Below are positions 46,088 to 58,007 of a stretch of DNA of 64,000 nt, piece after piece (within the stretch, counting starts at the first letter, position 1; each line of letters begins with the position of its first letter). The stretch is from the NCBI GenBank assembly GCA_905250025.1, contig CAJNOJ010000050.1:2135-66134 (forward strand). Direction: 5' to 3'. The position numbers and the translations under genes are program-made. The DNA is from Adineta ricciae. Taxonomy: Eukaryota > Rotifera > Eurotatoria > Adinetida > Adinetidae. The notes beneath the pieces were generated by a model. That model did not search any database. It was not told the origin of the DNA and saw only the letters and a program-made list of their open reading frames with translations.

Positions 46088-47714
46088 TTATACTATTGTC
46101 GGCGTTGTCTCCATGGTTGACTTTGAAATAAACGACGGTTTTTTTGCTGAGACTTCGTTAACGTCATTGTCTACTTGATCGAACGTTCGTTTTGCTGTGG
46201 AACTGACAGTTTCATGTTGATGAATGGTTACAAATGAGATCGATGAATCGGTTGGTATCGATGCATGGATTTTATAATCATTTGAGAGAAACGAAGAGGA
46301 ATCCGAAGAATCAGCTACACTATCTACAGAGCATAACTGATGTTCTTGTTCTTCAATGAATTTCCCAATGATATGACTGCAATCAAACATGTCGGATTTA
46401 ACAGAAAGGAAAAGACAATCGGAATTACCTGACGGATGGCAGTGGATTCAAATGTCGTTGCTCTTCGACGAACAATTCATAGTGTTTGCTCTTCTTCCAT
46501 TGATAATAAAAATAGACTATTTCGGGAATGAATCGAGTTGAGCACTGAAAATATCGAAGTGGGTGACAGCTGAGGACAAACGAGCAGAATTACTTTTAAG
46601 GCAGAAATTTTCTTGAAATCTTTGCCGTATTCACGTAAACCTTCCTCGAATTGCTGTATTTCATTTAATGACCATGCACGGTAAGAATCTAAATTCATCG
46701 TTATTGGTGTAATAAAGCACCAAAAGCAAAATTCTTACAGATATTTTTCATTGGTAATTGACGAAATTTAGTTAATGCTGAATCAGTATCAAATTGACAC
46801 TTCAAAAAAGTCTGAAGCGATATTTCGTCATCCGATGATGGATCTATACGAACAAATCTAGTACTTGATGTGAAGAAAAGGAAAGTTTTTACATTCAGTA
46901 TTCGTGATTTTGAGATATTGATCGATAATTTCATCGTCAGTGTCGCTTGCTAATGAAGATGACCAAAGTAATTCATCATCTAGTACTAGAACGTCAATAG
47001 AACATTGATTCCGATTGAGGTATCCAACGAATATATTCCTTACTTTCATGATGATCGGCGTAGTCATCAGGTGAACTACATTCAACTGTTGCTTCGATAT
47101 GTGCTTGGTATTCTTCTCCAATATTGATTACCTAGAATAAAAGAGCCATGCTATCGATGAGATTTGTGTTGATCGATACGAACTCGAACGAAATCAGGTT
47201 CGTATAAACTATCTTCTGTATCATCGCAATCAGGCAATAGATCGCCATTGACATGAAACAGACCGTGTTGCCGTTCGTTTTCATCACTATCATCTTCGTT
47301 GTCTTCAACTTCTGACGAACTGTATGACTAAAAGTTTCAAACATGAGACCTAGAAAGATTTTTCCACACTCGAATTTACCTCTTCGTCTTCTTGAGAGGT
47401 ATCATTATCATTAACTGATTCATCGTTCTTGTATAACTTGAGCAATTCATCTAATGGTGTTTCTGCATCCTAGAAGATAGAAAATCCGCGCAAATGAAGT
47501 TTGTCATTGAGTAAATAGAATACCGCTTCTAAACGTGTCAATTCATTTTGTTTATCATCGTCAGTTGATTGACTTTCTTCATACTGTTGTTGATAACCAT
47601 CACTTTCTAAGAAATAAAAGTAGCCGAAGAAACCTTATTGAAATGAAAGCGGAAGAGAAATTCATTCGAACCTGTATTCGTCGTTTCTATAGACATATCG
47701 AATAAGTCAAACAT
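46088..47714 (-). CDS. MIER1: MIER-type ELM2-SANT transcriptional corepressor
   Basis: Nuclear corepressor that recruits HDAC1/2 through its ELM2-SANT module. ATG at 47714 (MFDLFDMSIETTNT), with acidic N-terminal exons (EVEDNEDDSDENE, ESVNDNDTSQEDEE). ELM2: INIGEEYQAHIEATVECSS near 47060-47120, LDDELLWSSS near 46980, and ISLQTFLKCQFDTDSALTKF at 46760-46840. SANT: RAWSLNEIQQFEEGLREYGK then DFKKIS (about 46600-46680), continued across a splice as IPEIVYFYYQWKKSKHYELF (about 46480-46530). The C-terminus has a putative nuclear signal near AKKPSF and stops at 46088. About eight short exons. The order ELM2-SANT with the WKKS motif fits MIER better than RERE or MTA. Which MIER paralogue it matches cannot be set by eye. 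Confidence 0.85.
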
Positions 47715-48027
47715 ATGAAAGTTCTGTGTCTTCTATTATTTTTCTTTTTTCTCAACTCATTCTTCATTGGTCGATTTACTTAACCAATTATCAATTAACT
47801 TCATAGATGACACTACGGAAATATTTTACGACGTAATTTACACAAAAAAATCAGACGACCTACATTTAATTTCATTCATTTAGATTATTTTCAATTGAAA
47901 AAAAGTTTCGATTGGATAGGACGAATAGCAAATAATAAAAGTATTTTTTTGGTACGCACGATCAGGAGACGCACTTTAATATAATCTCCATTATTACGGG
48001 TGAGAATAAAAAAGTACGAAAAGAAAA
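47715..48027. promoter_or_regulatory. Divergent promoter region between the MIER-type and IRP1-like genes
   Basis: The two genes start 313 bp apart on opposite strands, so this stretch must contain both promoters. It is AT-rich with no clear TATA at a fixed distance. Assignment is from gene arrangement only. Confidence 0.4.
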
Positions 48028-51000
48028 ATGTGCTTTGAAAAAGACCATCCCTATAAATCTTTACGAACATCTATCAAACACAATGATCAAGAACATGTCT
48101 ACTACGATGTATCGCAAATCGATCCAAAAATATTCTGTAAACGAAATCATTCTCTCTTATCATTGCGTAAAAAACAACGTATTTTTTTCTTCGTATTCTA
48201 GCACAATTGCCATTCTGTCTTCGAATTCTACTTGAATCCACTGTTCGTCATTGTAATAATGTCTCAATTGAAAATAAACACGTGCAGCAAATTCTAAATT
48301 GGCAGCATAACACATTACCAAGTAGTGAACTGCCATTCTTACCTAGTCAAGTTCTTATGCATGATTTCTCGTAAGTCATATTTTAATGAAAAAATTCACA
48401 GATGAGAAAGTATTTTGTTAATTAGGGGCTTACCAGCAATTATTGATCTGGCTGCGATGCGTGACGCAGCTGTTCGACTAGGTATTGATCCACTGACGAT
48501 TCAACCAAATGTTCCAACAACACTTCTGCTGGATTATTATAATATGGATGCTGATGTGGCTCGAAAGTGAGTGGGAATCTGTGTGATGAGTTGATGTTCT
48601 TGATTTGAATTGTTTTAGAATCGTAAGAAAAACAACGGACACGAATAGTTCAACCAATTTGGAATGCGGCTATGAATTATGTCCGTTTCATCAAGAAAAA
48701 ACTGTTTGGTAAGTGTACTACTATGAAGTAGAGCAAATACAGAAATGATTTTCTCTAGTGCCGATGCCATTGAAAGAAATCAACAACTAGAATTTGAGCG
48801 TAATATTGAAAAATTACAACTAATGAAAGTAAGTTCGAAGTTGATTTAAAAGGAAAACACTATGGTAACATATCTCTTTGGTTTTGTTAGTGGAGCGCAA
48901 AAGCCTTCAATCAAATATCCATCATCCCACCCGGAATGAGTGTGTGTCAACAGTTATATTTAGAATACTTATCAAAACTAATTTTATTCGAACAAGCAAA
49001 AGATAAAAAAATCACGCTGGTGTATCCAGATACTTTCATTGGCACTGATACACATACGACACTTGCCAATGGATTCGGTGTGCTCAGTTATAGTAAATAA
49101 ATTGCGAGCTGCTTGTTGAGGATAACTGCGATTCATTTATGATTTAGATACGGGTACCATCGAAGCCGAGGCAGCAATGTTTGGACAACCGATTCATATA
49201 CGTTTGGCATCAGTCATTATCGGTTGTCGATTTGTTGGTCAACCACACTTTATGTCAACATCAATTGATCTTATATCTGCTGTTATGAAAGTATGAATTG
49301 TTTAAAATTGAACAAGAATACATTGCTAAAGATTTCTCTTCTGCATTAACAGTATCTTCGTCAGATGGGTCTTGATAACAAATATATTGAGTTTTTCGGT
49401 TCAGGTCTTAATTATCTAACTATCGCGGATCGTTCGTCGATGGCACATTTATGCGTAGAACAAGGTGCTCTTCTTGCTTACTTTCCTCTGGATGATCTCT
49501 GCATAAAACACTATGCTCGTACTGGTAAGTTCCCTTTTGTTGATCACTGTCTTTCTTTCAACAGTTTGCATTCTAGGACAAGATCCTTCTTTAATCGATA
49601 CAATACGAAATTATTTAGTTCAAGCTCAACTATTCAGCGACAATAAGCAACACGAACGCATTGTTTATAGTGATGTTTATGAATTCGATTTGTGCACCGT
49701 GGTACCCAGCTGCAGTGGACCGAAGCGTGCGCAAGACAAAGTGTCTTTATGTTCGATGAAATCGGATTTTCGAGAATGCCTTACTGCACCATCTGGATTT
49801 AAAGTATGAATTCACAATACATTGGTTTCAATGGTTTTTATCTGTTGCCTATTAGGGTTATAATCTGTCGGTTGATCAACTGGATTGTTCGACAACAATT
49901 TCTTCAAATGAAGTTTTAAAACACGGCTCTATCACTCTTGCTGCGATAACAAGCAGCACAAATGGAATTAGTCATGCTACATCCTTATTAACAACAGGTT
50001 TGTTCGAATCTATTGAAGTTCGATGTGTATTCTTTCTCTTCTATAGGTTTATTAGCCAGAAATGCCCTGAAGCATAGTCTTCGAATATCGAGTTTTACTC
50101 AAACTTACCTCTCTCCTGGCAGTGGAATAGTTACTACATATTTACGTGAAAGTGGAGTTCTAACAGCTCTAGAACAACTAGGGTAAAGCTAAAACTTCGT
50201 TTTCTCATCATCAACAACTCATCTGTTTAGTTTTCGCATCACTGGCTACGGATGTCAAAAATGCATTCAAAATGAAGAAAACAACACGTTCAAACCGGAT
50301 ATCAAACAAATTATTAATCAAGTTCGTAAAAACACAGAAAACATAGATTTATGAAAGCTATTTTGACATGCCTGTAGGACAATTTAATCACCATCGGTAT
50401 GATAAGTGGTGCACGACAAATTCAACAACGTCATTCGCTAGCAAAAGCGAATTATGTGACATCATCACCATTAGTTCTCGCTTATGCACTAGCGGGCAAT
50501 GTGCTGATCGATTTAGAAAATGAAACGATCTCGGTCGACGAGAAGACTATTTCCATGCGAGACATCTGGCCAACTCGTCAGGAGATTGAAGAGATCGAAG
50601 ATGAATTGATTATCAAGAAAATTTTGCATAAAATCAATGAACGAATTCAAGTAAATCGAACGGATGAAAATGACACTCAATAGTATCAATTACCTATTCT
50701 AGACGGGTAACCCACAGTGGAATTCCATAAGAATCCCTTCAGTTCACACGCATTTACAATATCCATGGGCGGAATATTCAACTTATATAACTCGTCCACC
50801 ATTCTTTGATACAGCAGTAATAAAACCGTCGTTCTGTTTCTATGACTGTCAACATTTGATTGGATCTTTTTAGATTAAACAGAATACTCTATCGGATACG
50901 ATTTCTATCGAAAATGCACGTGTACTGCTCTATTTGGGTGATCAAGTTTCTACCGATCATATCTCTCCAGCCGGTTCTATATCTCGAACATGTCCAGCAG

Positions 51001-51785
51001 CGAAATATCTTACACAGAAAGGGTAAAATAGCCGCAGTTCGTTCTCTTGCAATTCTGTATATTTTCAGTATCGCTCCACGTGACTACAATTCGTTCGGTT
51101 CTCGTCGTGGAAACGATGCTGTTATGGTGCGTGGTACATTCAATCATGTTCGTTTGAACAATAAACTTGTTTCAAAACGACCATCATCATTACTCCCGAC
51201 ATCGTCGCCATCACCAGCTACGACTACACTCTATCATCCAACAAATACTGAAATGGATATTTTCGATGCATCCGAACACTATCGTAATGCGAAAATACCG
51301 CTCATTGTTCTTGCCGGTCGGGATTACGGTTGTGGACCATCGAGAGATTGGGTTGCGAAAGGACCATGGATGCTCGTAAGTTTACACAAACTGCTTTAGC
51401 TAACATTCAAACAAACGCTACATTCTAGGGCGTTCGAGCTGTGCTGGCCGAAAGTTTCGAACCGCAACACCGTTCAAATCTGATCGGCATGTGTATCTTG
51501 CCATTGCAATTTCAAAATGGTGACACATGTGCATCCTTAAACTTAACTGGAAAGGAAATTTTTTCAATCAAATACAATATTTACAATAATGACAAATTAG
51601 CCATGATTAAAGTAATTGTTTTTCTCTTTCGAATATTCTTCATGATAATCTTGTCATTTATCTAGCTGGAAAATGGTAAAACATTTTCAATGATCGCTCG
51701 CGTTGATACGGAAATCGAACGTCTTTACATGCTTCATGGCGGTCTTCTTAACTATGTTCTTCGACAAACAGTGAATTCCAACTAA
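48028..51785 (+). CDS. ACO1: Cytosolic aconitase / IRP1-like protein missing one Fe-S ligand
   Basis: Homologue of ACO1/IRP1, which is either an aconitase with a [4Fe-4S] cluster or, without it, an mRNA-binding regulator of iron genes. ATG at 48028; about 16 exons read in order: [168 protein letters not shown], and the end [12 protein letters not shown]. Of the three cluster cysteines, two remain (GYGCxxC, about 50250-50265). The first, in the family motif TSCTN, is Ser here (TSSTN, codon 49955-49957), and SGNRNFEGR has become SGARQIQQR, keeping both arginines. Aconitase activity is therefore doubtful while RNA binding is possible. Otherwise full length. Divergent from the MIER-type gene. Confidence 0.88.
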
Positions 51786-52003
51786 TTGCCTAACAAAAAC
51801 AAATATGTACATCTTCTGCAGAATGATAATGACATCTTGTTAGTTATGTCGTAGAGAAAAAAATTACAATCGTAATATATTCGTATTTAATTCTTATAGA
51901 GCGAAAGAAATAATGTCTTGTTCGTTTTGGATTTTTAAAATAAAAGAACGTATAACATGATTATCACGATTTCTTTGTGAATTTCTTCTTTATTTTACAG
52001 ATC

Positions 52004-53778
52004 ATGTTGATCATTTCTTCGAATTTACAAGATGAATCGATTTTAATACGTATTAATTGCCAAACGAATCTATTCTCTATTCAGGGTAGATTGCACTCGC
52101 GTTTTTATACTAATTCGAAGTCTGTTTTTGTCATCTTTTAAGATAACGATGAGGAACTCAGCGCATTTCGTGCTCTATTGACCGACAGTGGTTATCATTT
52201 GAATTCACCATTGAATATTTACTTCACTCGAGACACTGTTTTTACGAATGATGGAAAATATTCGTTAGACGAAGTTACACTTGGCGAATTCATCGAAGAA
52301 AATGATAAAAATGATAAAAAGCCTAAAAATGATGCTTATCGACGAATATATCCATGGCAGATGATATCCGGAAGGTTGATGCGACACACAACAGGTGATG
52401 AATCTTGTTATACGCCAGTTCTTGATAAGTGCAATACAAAGAAAAACGGACAAAGTAACTATTGTCTTTTTCTGTACTTTCGTGAAGACAAACAATCATT
52501 TTGTTTAGATATTCCTTTAAATCTTGATTTACTTGCCGTTGTTGAACGCTCGACAACAATAGGAGATTTGCGTCGACAATTAGAAAGTCAACTTGCTCGA
52601 CAATTAGATATACTTGAAGAAAGTCTAAATCGTCAAGTAAGAGTCAATACATAACGAAGATGAAGGAAATGCATTCTGTGTTTTCTAGACTCAAAATAAC
52701 AAAACGTTTCGACATTATTATGTCAAGTTAATCAATCAAATTGTTACATTTTCTGATGATGATAAGGACAACGGTAGAATATTTGTACAAATTTGTATGC
52801 TTATCAATTTTCTGTTGTATTTAGTACGAAATGAGCTTCAAGTCAAATATCCTCAATTGCCAATGAATCAACCATTCATTTCGATGGATTTTGGTGATGG
52901 GCAACTAGCGTCATTGATGACCAGTGGAAGATTATTCGATGTTCACAAGAATCTTCCAGCAAAAGGTAAGAACACCTGGTGGAAAATTTGATTCACAATC
53001 CTCTTTTGGTTTAGTGAAAGGCGGCGAACAAACACTAGTTGACGGTCACTATGCATATTATCATTATATGCAAGATAATTTTGATGATAATATGTGGGGG
53101 TGTGCATATCGATCGCTACAAACTCTTTGTTCATGGTTCATTTTACAAGGATACACGACAAAACTCGTTCCAACACACGCACAAATACAACAAGTATGGA
53201 AGTGAACTAGAAAAAAAAACGGAAAAAGAGTCTTTTGGTGACGATTTTTAGACTCTTATTGACATCGACGATAAACCAAAGAAATTCTTAAATTCTCGTC
53301 AATGGATCGGTAGTATGGAAGTGTCATTCGTTTTACAAAACTATCTGAATGTAAATAAGGTCTCCGATTAACAATTCGAAAGCATCCGACAGTTAATTCT
53401 AGGTCGACTGTAAAATCATTCGAGTCGAGCGCGGAGCTGATATGGTTGAACATGTCCGTGAACTTATCAATCATTTCAAAAGAGAAGGAACTCCAATTAT
53501 GATCGGCGGGGGTGTTCTAGCACATACAATCATAGGTGTTGATTTCAATGAATCAACAGGTGATTCAATGTTACTCGTTCTCGATCCACACTACACCGGA
53601 GTGGATGATATTAAGACTATTCAAGATAAAGTTCGTTTATTTTCGAATGTTGAAGTCAATCACCGTATTCTTTGTTTCATAGGGTTGGGTGGGTTGGAAA
53701 CCATGGTCGTTCTGGTCGAAAGATGCATTCTATAATCTCTGCTGTCCGATTCGACCTAAACTAACTTCTTCTCAATGA
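52004..53778 (+). CDS. UFSP2: UFM1-specific protease 2 (UFSP2)
   Basis: Papain-like cysteine protease that matures UFM1 and removes it from targets, at the ER. Exon 1 starts at ATG 52004 ([19 protein letters not shown]) and joins across an intron ending TTTTAAG to [13 protein letters not shown]. The N-terminal half is the divergent UFSP2-specific domain. The catalytic domain is clear: [13 protein letters not shown] with the nucleophile Cys (about 53090-53130), [32 protein letters not shown] and the LDPHYTG motif that carries the catalytic Asp and His (about 53580-53600), then [11 protein letters not shown] with NLCCPIRP. The stop is at 53776-53778. About seven exons; introns 50-80 bp. The presence of an N-terminal domain separates it from UFSP1. 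All catalytic residues are present. The gene starts 218 bp after the IRP1-like stop on the same strand. Confidence 0.92.
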
Positions 53779-54348
53779 AGTCAACAAGTTTTACTTCTAT
53801 ATTGTTATCGCCAACAAGATTGTTTTAGTTTTATGCTATTCTATTCGGGAGTTCGGAATAAAACATTGTTTTGAATCTTCAATTTCAACATATTTCGTCT
53901 CTATGAATATTTATTTGATTCATATTTATCATTCCCTTGCTACGTGTTCTTTTTTCCTTAATGTTCAACATACAATTTTCGCGACAAAAAGGCGTAAGAA
54001 AAGAAAACTAGCATCACTCTGAAAAAGTATGTTCACATATTTTCGAAAAAAATAAGACACATTGAACAAAAGCATCGCGCTTATACAGAGAGCAACAATA
54101 CGAATACAAACACATGGCTAGCTAATCATTGACACTAATCACATATGCTACGTAGATTTGGATATATATACACATACAAGAAAAGATATACTCTTGTGTC
54201 TTTTCTTTTCTACAAACAATTAACCGAAAGATAAAGAGAATTTGAACAGAAAGGAGAAGGACAATAGAAAAATATTCAATTTCAGAAAGGAATACATGCT
54301 GTAAATGTAAATGACATGTAAGTTACAGATAAGACATAGCTTTTTTTT
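53779..54348. other. Convergent intergenic region between UFSP2 and the DCP2-like gene
   Basis: About 570 bp of AT-rich sequence with TA/CA-rich stretches near 54160. AATAAA near 53859 is a likely UFSP2 polyadenylation signal. No gene was seen. Confidence 0.5.
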
Positions 54349-55820
54349 TCAAGCTTGCACCGCAATGCGATGATCGGTGTTCGCCGTTGGGCAGTTATTA
54401 TTGCAATTGGCTTTTCGAATAGCGTCATTCAATCGATCAAGGATACTCACTGATTTTTGGTTCGTTTCAAATGAATCTTTGATCGATTGTTGTTGCGTTG
54501 GTGGTTGAAGTAAATTCAGTATATCTGAACTGGACTTATTCACAGGTGGAATTGATGGCCAAATGGGTAAACGGCCTAGTAATTTATCGATAATTGAGTT
54601 ATCGTCATGTTCTTTGGGCATCGAATGAGAAAGTGATAACATTGTCGAAGATGTCTGTTCTTTATGTGGTAAATATTCAAAAATTAAATGTCTAAAGAGA
54701 AACATTTCACATCTCGTGTTTCTTATTTCTCTTTGACTTACTCGATGAATGGTAAAGCTGTATAATAAGGATCTGTTAATCGTTGTTGTTCTTTCCAGTA
54801 CTGTCTCAAAGTATGCATTTCATCATTATTTGTGCATAAATTGAACCACATAATATCCTAAGCAACGAATTTGCTTTCAGTTTTGCATCAGAAATGCTTT
54901 CAATCTTTTTCTTACGATAATTTCCCGTTTGTCATATTCGAAATGAACTTTAGTTTCATCGAAATTTTCAATTACAAACAAGCCAACCATGCGGTTATCA
55001 GCTAAACGGGCTTCCCAATATTGTGATGGAGACCATGAACTTAAATCCACATTGACTTCTTCACCGAACTATGAGTAGCAATCAACCATGCTTATCGTTG
55101 CAATCTATGAAATAACTTACTTCTCGCAATGCACACGACCATTGACTTTCGAATGCATATGTATCTGGATTAAGTTTCAGTTTGCCTTTTGGAAAACTCC
55201 AATAGTATTTTTCATTCTGTACCAAAAATACCTGGAACGGAACGTTTAGATAAAGATCGAAGAAAGGATCAGTTCATATTACTTTATTTTGTTTATTGAT
55301 TAAGACAATGCCGAATGCTTCTTGTTGGATTTGTCGGTAGGTGTTGATAAGCATTCGAATCAAATCGCTTTTGCCTTGCAGTTTTGGATAGAGCATTTCC
55401 AATAAATCTGAGAAAGAGATTGCATTAAGAATTCTAATATCAATCAAACATGTCGAGCTTACGAGTGTCCAGAACATATTGGGTAAACTTCTTTCGTTTT
55501 GATATTTGTCGTGTATCTTGAGCGAAAAACCATTTTTTCTTGATTTGCTCCAAATCCAGAAATAATCGGAATGGATCTTGGGTTCCAACCAAACGAAGGA
55601 TCCTTCGACTAGAACAAACTCTGTATGAGAAATTTCTTTATCATCCTTTTTACTTGAAACTTTGTTTGATATTGTTGGGCTCAGATTGATGATGCATGAT
55701 GCTTTGCAATAGTGCTGGATTGGAAAAAGCGGCAAAATACGGTTGTTGTCGGAACCAACCATTGGTATTCGGTGATAGTGATGAAGCTGGTGCGGAGGTG
55801 GGCGATTGCGGTGCGCTCAT
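54349..55820 (-). CDS. DCP2: DCP2-like mRNA decapping enzyme (Nudix hydrolase), divergent
   Basis: Removes the 5' cap of mRNA before 5'-3' decay, in cytoplasmic P-bodies. ATG at 55820-55818 (MSAPQSPTSAP). A disordered start leads across a splice to FRLFLDLEQIKKKWFFAQDT, fitting the box A helix domain, then LIRMLINTYRQIQQEAFGIV before the Nudix fold. Nudix segments: VFLVQNEKYYWSFPKGKLKL (about 55175-55230), then CALRE, next exon FGEEVNVD, and later DKREIIDIMWFN with PYYTALPFIE. The catalytic RExxEE core is kept. Between FPKGK and the motif's first Glu there are about six extra residues, and the Gly after EE is Asn. The C-terminal exon (54705-54349) is Ser/Gln/Pro-rich with leucine-rich short motifs (IIDKLLGRLP, DILNLLQPP) of the kind that bind decapping partners. 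Five or six exons. Divergence makes DCP2 likely but not certain among Nudix enzymes. Confidence 0.72.
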
Positions 55821-56598
55821 TTTAGTTCAATTTCTGGTCTCATAAACTATGCAGAATGCATATGAAAGAAAAGAGAAGAACGATTAAACAGTGATCAAGT
55901 AAATGATGGAAATGAAATGATGAATGTTTGGGTAAGACGACAAGCGTATTTTTGTTTTCTTTTCTCTCCCTCTCTTTTCGCTTTTCGTTCATTTTCCTTT
56001 CTATCAATAGTACATGCGTGCAGACAACGAGTGAATCGCGAAATACGGACGTCTGTCGAGATAAGAGAGGATAATCAAAGCGAAGAAGCCTACTGAACGT
56101 CTTCTTCTAAAATGTTGTACATTTTTGAAATAGAAGCACGTTTCTTGTTTGTGTCTACGCTCAAAGAACTTCATTGAAGATATATATTTTATATAGACAG
56201 ACATACTACCCGTGACTGACGTCATAGTGTGATCTCTAGAGGGCAGTAGGAATCGAATGGGTCATGCGTCAAAACTATCGAAAAACACTTTTTAATGCTA
56301 ATGATCTCGATGAGACTGAGATATTGTGTATATTGATTGAATAATTTCGTTGCATATATTTATTTACTTGTAAACAACAAACTGACTATAGAACCGCAGA
56401 TAAAGGTCGGATATCTCCTTTTATGGTTGTTTTGGACTCCATCGCGTCATTACTCGTACTTTTCAAAGTCCATCACGCCTTTACGTCACATGTACTCTAA
56501 TGATATATATTTCATTCGATAACAGTTGATTTTGAATTCCGGTATTTACTTTTCACATTTACATTTCTAGACCTTTTCTGCTTTGAAAATCGTTCACA
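55821..56598. promoter_or_regulatory. Divergent upstream region of the DCP2-like gene and SLC25A3
   Basis: The two genes start 778 bp apart on opposite strands. AT-rich stretches such as TATATATTTTATATAG near 56180 lie in the middle, and a pyrimidine-rich run with TTTCTAG ends near 56571, 28 bp before the SLC25A3 ATG, possibly a 5' UTR or trans-splice acceptor. Short frames here are not supported. Confidence 0.4.
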
Positions 56599-58007
56599 AT
56601 GGTCGCGCCATCAAATCAATTGCCACCATCAACAAAAACAACCGTCGGATCAACAGGCACTGTAGCTAAATGGGACTCTCGTTATGCCGGTCATGTTCCA
56701 CATGACGCATCATATTATTCTAAGTGTTTACTTGGTGGTATTCTTGCTTGCGGTCTCACCCATACAGCCATCTGTCCATTGGATGTAACCAAATGTAATA
56801 TGCAAGTACGTTACCCATGCGGATCAAAAATAGTTTCTTCCTCGAAATCTTCAGCGTCGACGGACGTAGGAAATTTGACGGACACCATTTCAGGAAATAC
56901 GGTGATATTCACTATTATCTACGACTTCTTTTTGTTCTTGCCAGTGTAGATCATGCAAAAATAAGTAAACATTTCGAATCTCTTCCGTTCCGTGTACATT
57001 ACATAGTCAGTCTAATCTAAACGATAGAGAAGATTCTAGCACATTGTTTCTCTGTCAAAACGAGACAATAACAGAAACATTCATTGTAAAAAATCTTTTG
57101 CTCTTTTTCATAACAGGTCAGTCCCGAAAAATACAAAGGTTTAGTTAAAGGTCTCAAGCTGATTGTTGCCGAAGAAGGAAGTCAAGCTGTATGGAAAGGA
57201 TGGTTACCAACATTTTTTGGTTACTCTGCACAAGGAGCATTCAAATATGGTCTCTACGAAGTATTCAAAGATCAATATGCTAATGCACTTGGCAAGGAAA
57301 ATTTCGAAAAATACAAAGGTCTCGTTTGGTGTGCTGCATCAGCCTCTGCCGAAGTCTTCGCTGATATTGCTTTGTGTCCAATGGAGATGGTTAAAGTCAA
57401 AGTTCAAACAGCACCAAAAGGAACATTTCCAACTGCGTTTGGCCCAGCTTGGTCGCAAATGAGCGCCCAGAGAGCAGAAACGGGCTTTCCATATCGATCA
57501 CTTGTACCACTCTGGTCACGACAAGTTCCTTACACCGTAGCTAAATTCTTCTTCTTCGAAAAGGTTTGTTTCCTCGATAAAACTTACCAAAATTTTCTTC
57601 TCATACATTACAATTGCAGGTCGTACAATTATTTTATACTTATGTGTTCACACAACCAAAAGATACTTATTCAAAAACAACACAACTTGGTGTTACTTTC
57701 GCTTCTGGTTACACAGCCGGTGTTATTTGTGCTATCGTTTCTCATCCTGCTGATTCACTCGTATCACTTCTTGGCAAACCAGCAAACAAAGGCAAGAGCC
57801 TAGGACAAATCATCAACGAAACTGGATTTGCTAAACTTGCTACCAAGGTTTGTCTTATTTCTGTCTCGCACTTCACCAATCATCATTTGCTATTTCTAGG
57901 GTCTCGGCACTCGTATCATCATGATTGGTACATTGACTGGTCTTCAATGGTGGATCTATGATACCTTCAAGTCAGCTCTTGGTATGGGAACAACTGGTGG
58001 CAAATAA
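56599..58007 (+). CDS. SLC25A3: Mitochondrial phosphate carrier SLC25A3
   Basis: Carries inorganic phosphate with protons (and copper in some species) across the mitochondrial inner membrane for ATP synthesis. Four exons (56599-56805, 57117-57563, 57620-57847, 57900-58007) join in frame to 329 aa. Three mitochondrial carrier repeats are seen with their Px[DE]xx[KR] signatures: [11 protein letters not shown] (exon 1), [11 protein letters not shown] (exon 2) and [10 protein letters not shown] (exon 3, where Ser replaces the usual basic residue, as in other phosphate carriers). Family-specific text includes [39 protein letters not shown] and [20 protein letters not shown]. The first intron (311 bp) is longer than the others. 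The start gives a short N-terminus without a long presequence, typical of invertebrate forms. Confidence 0.96.
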
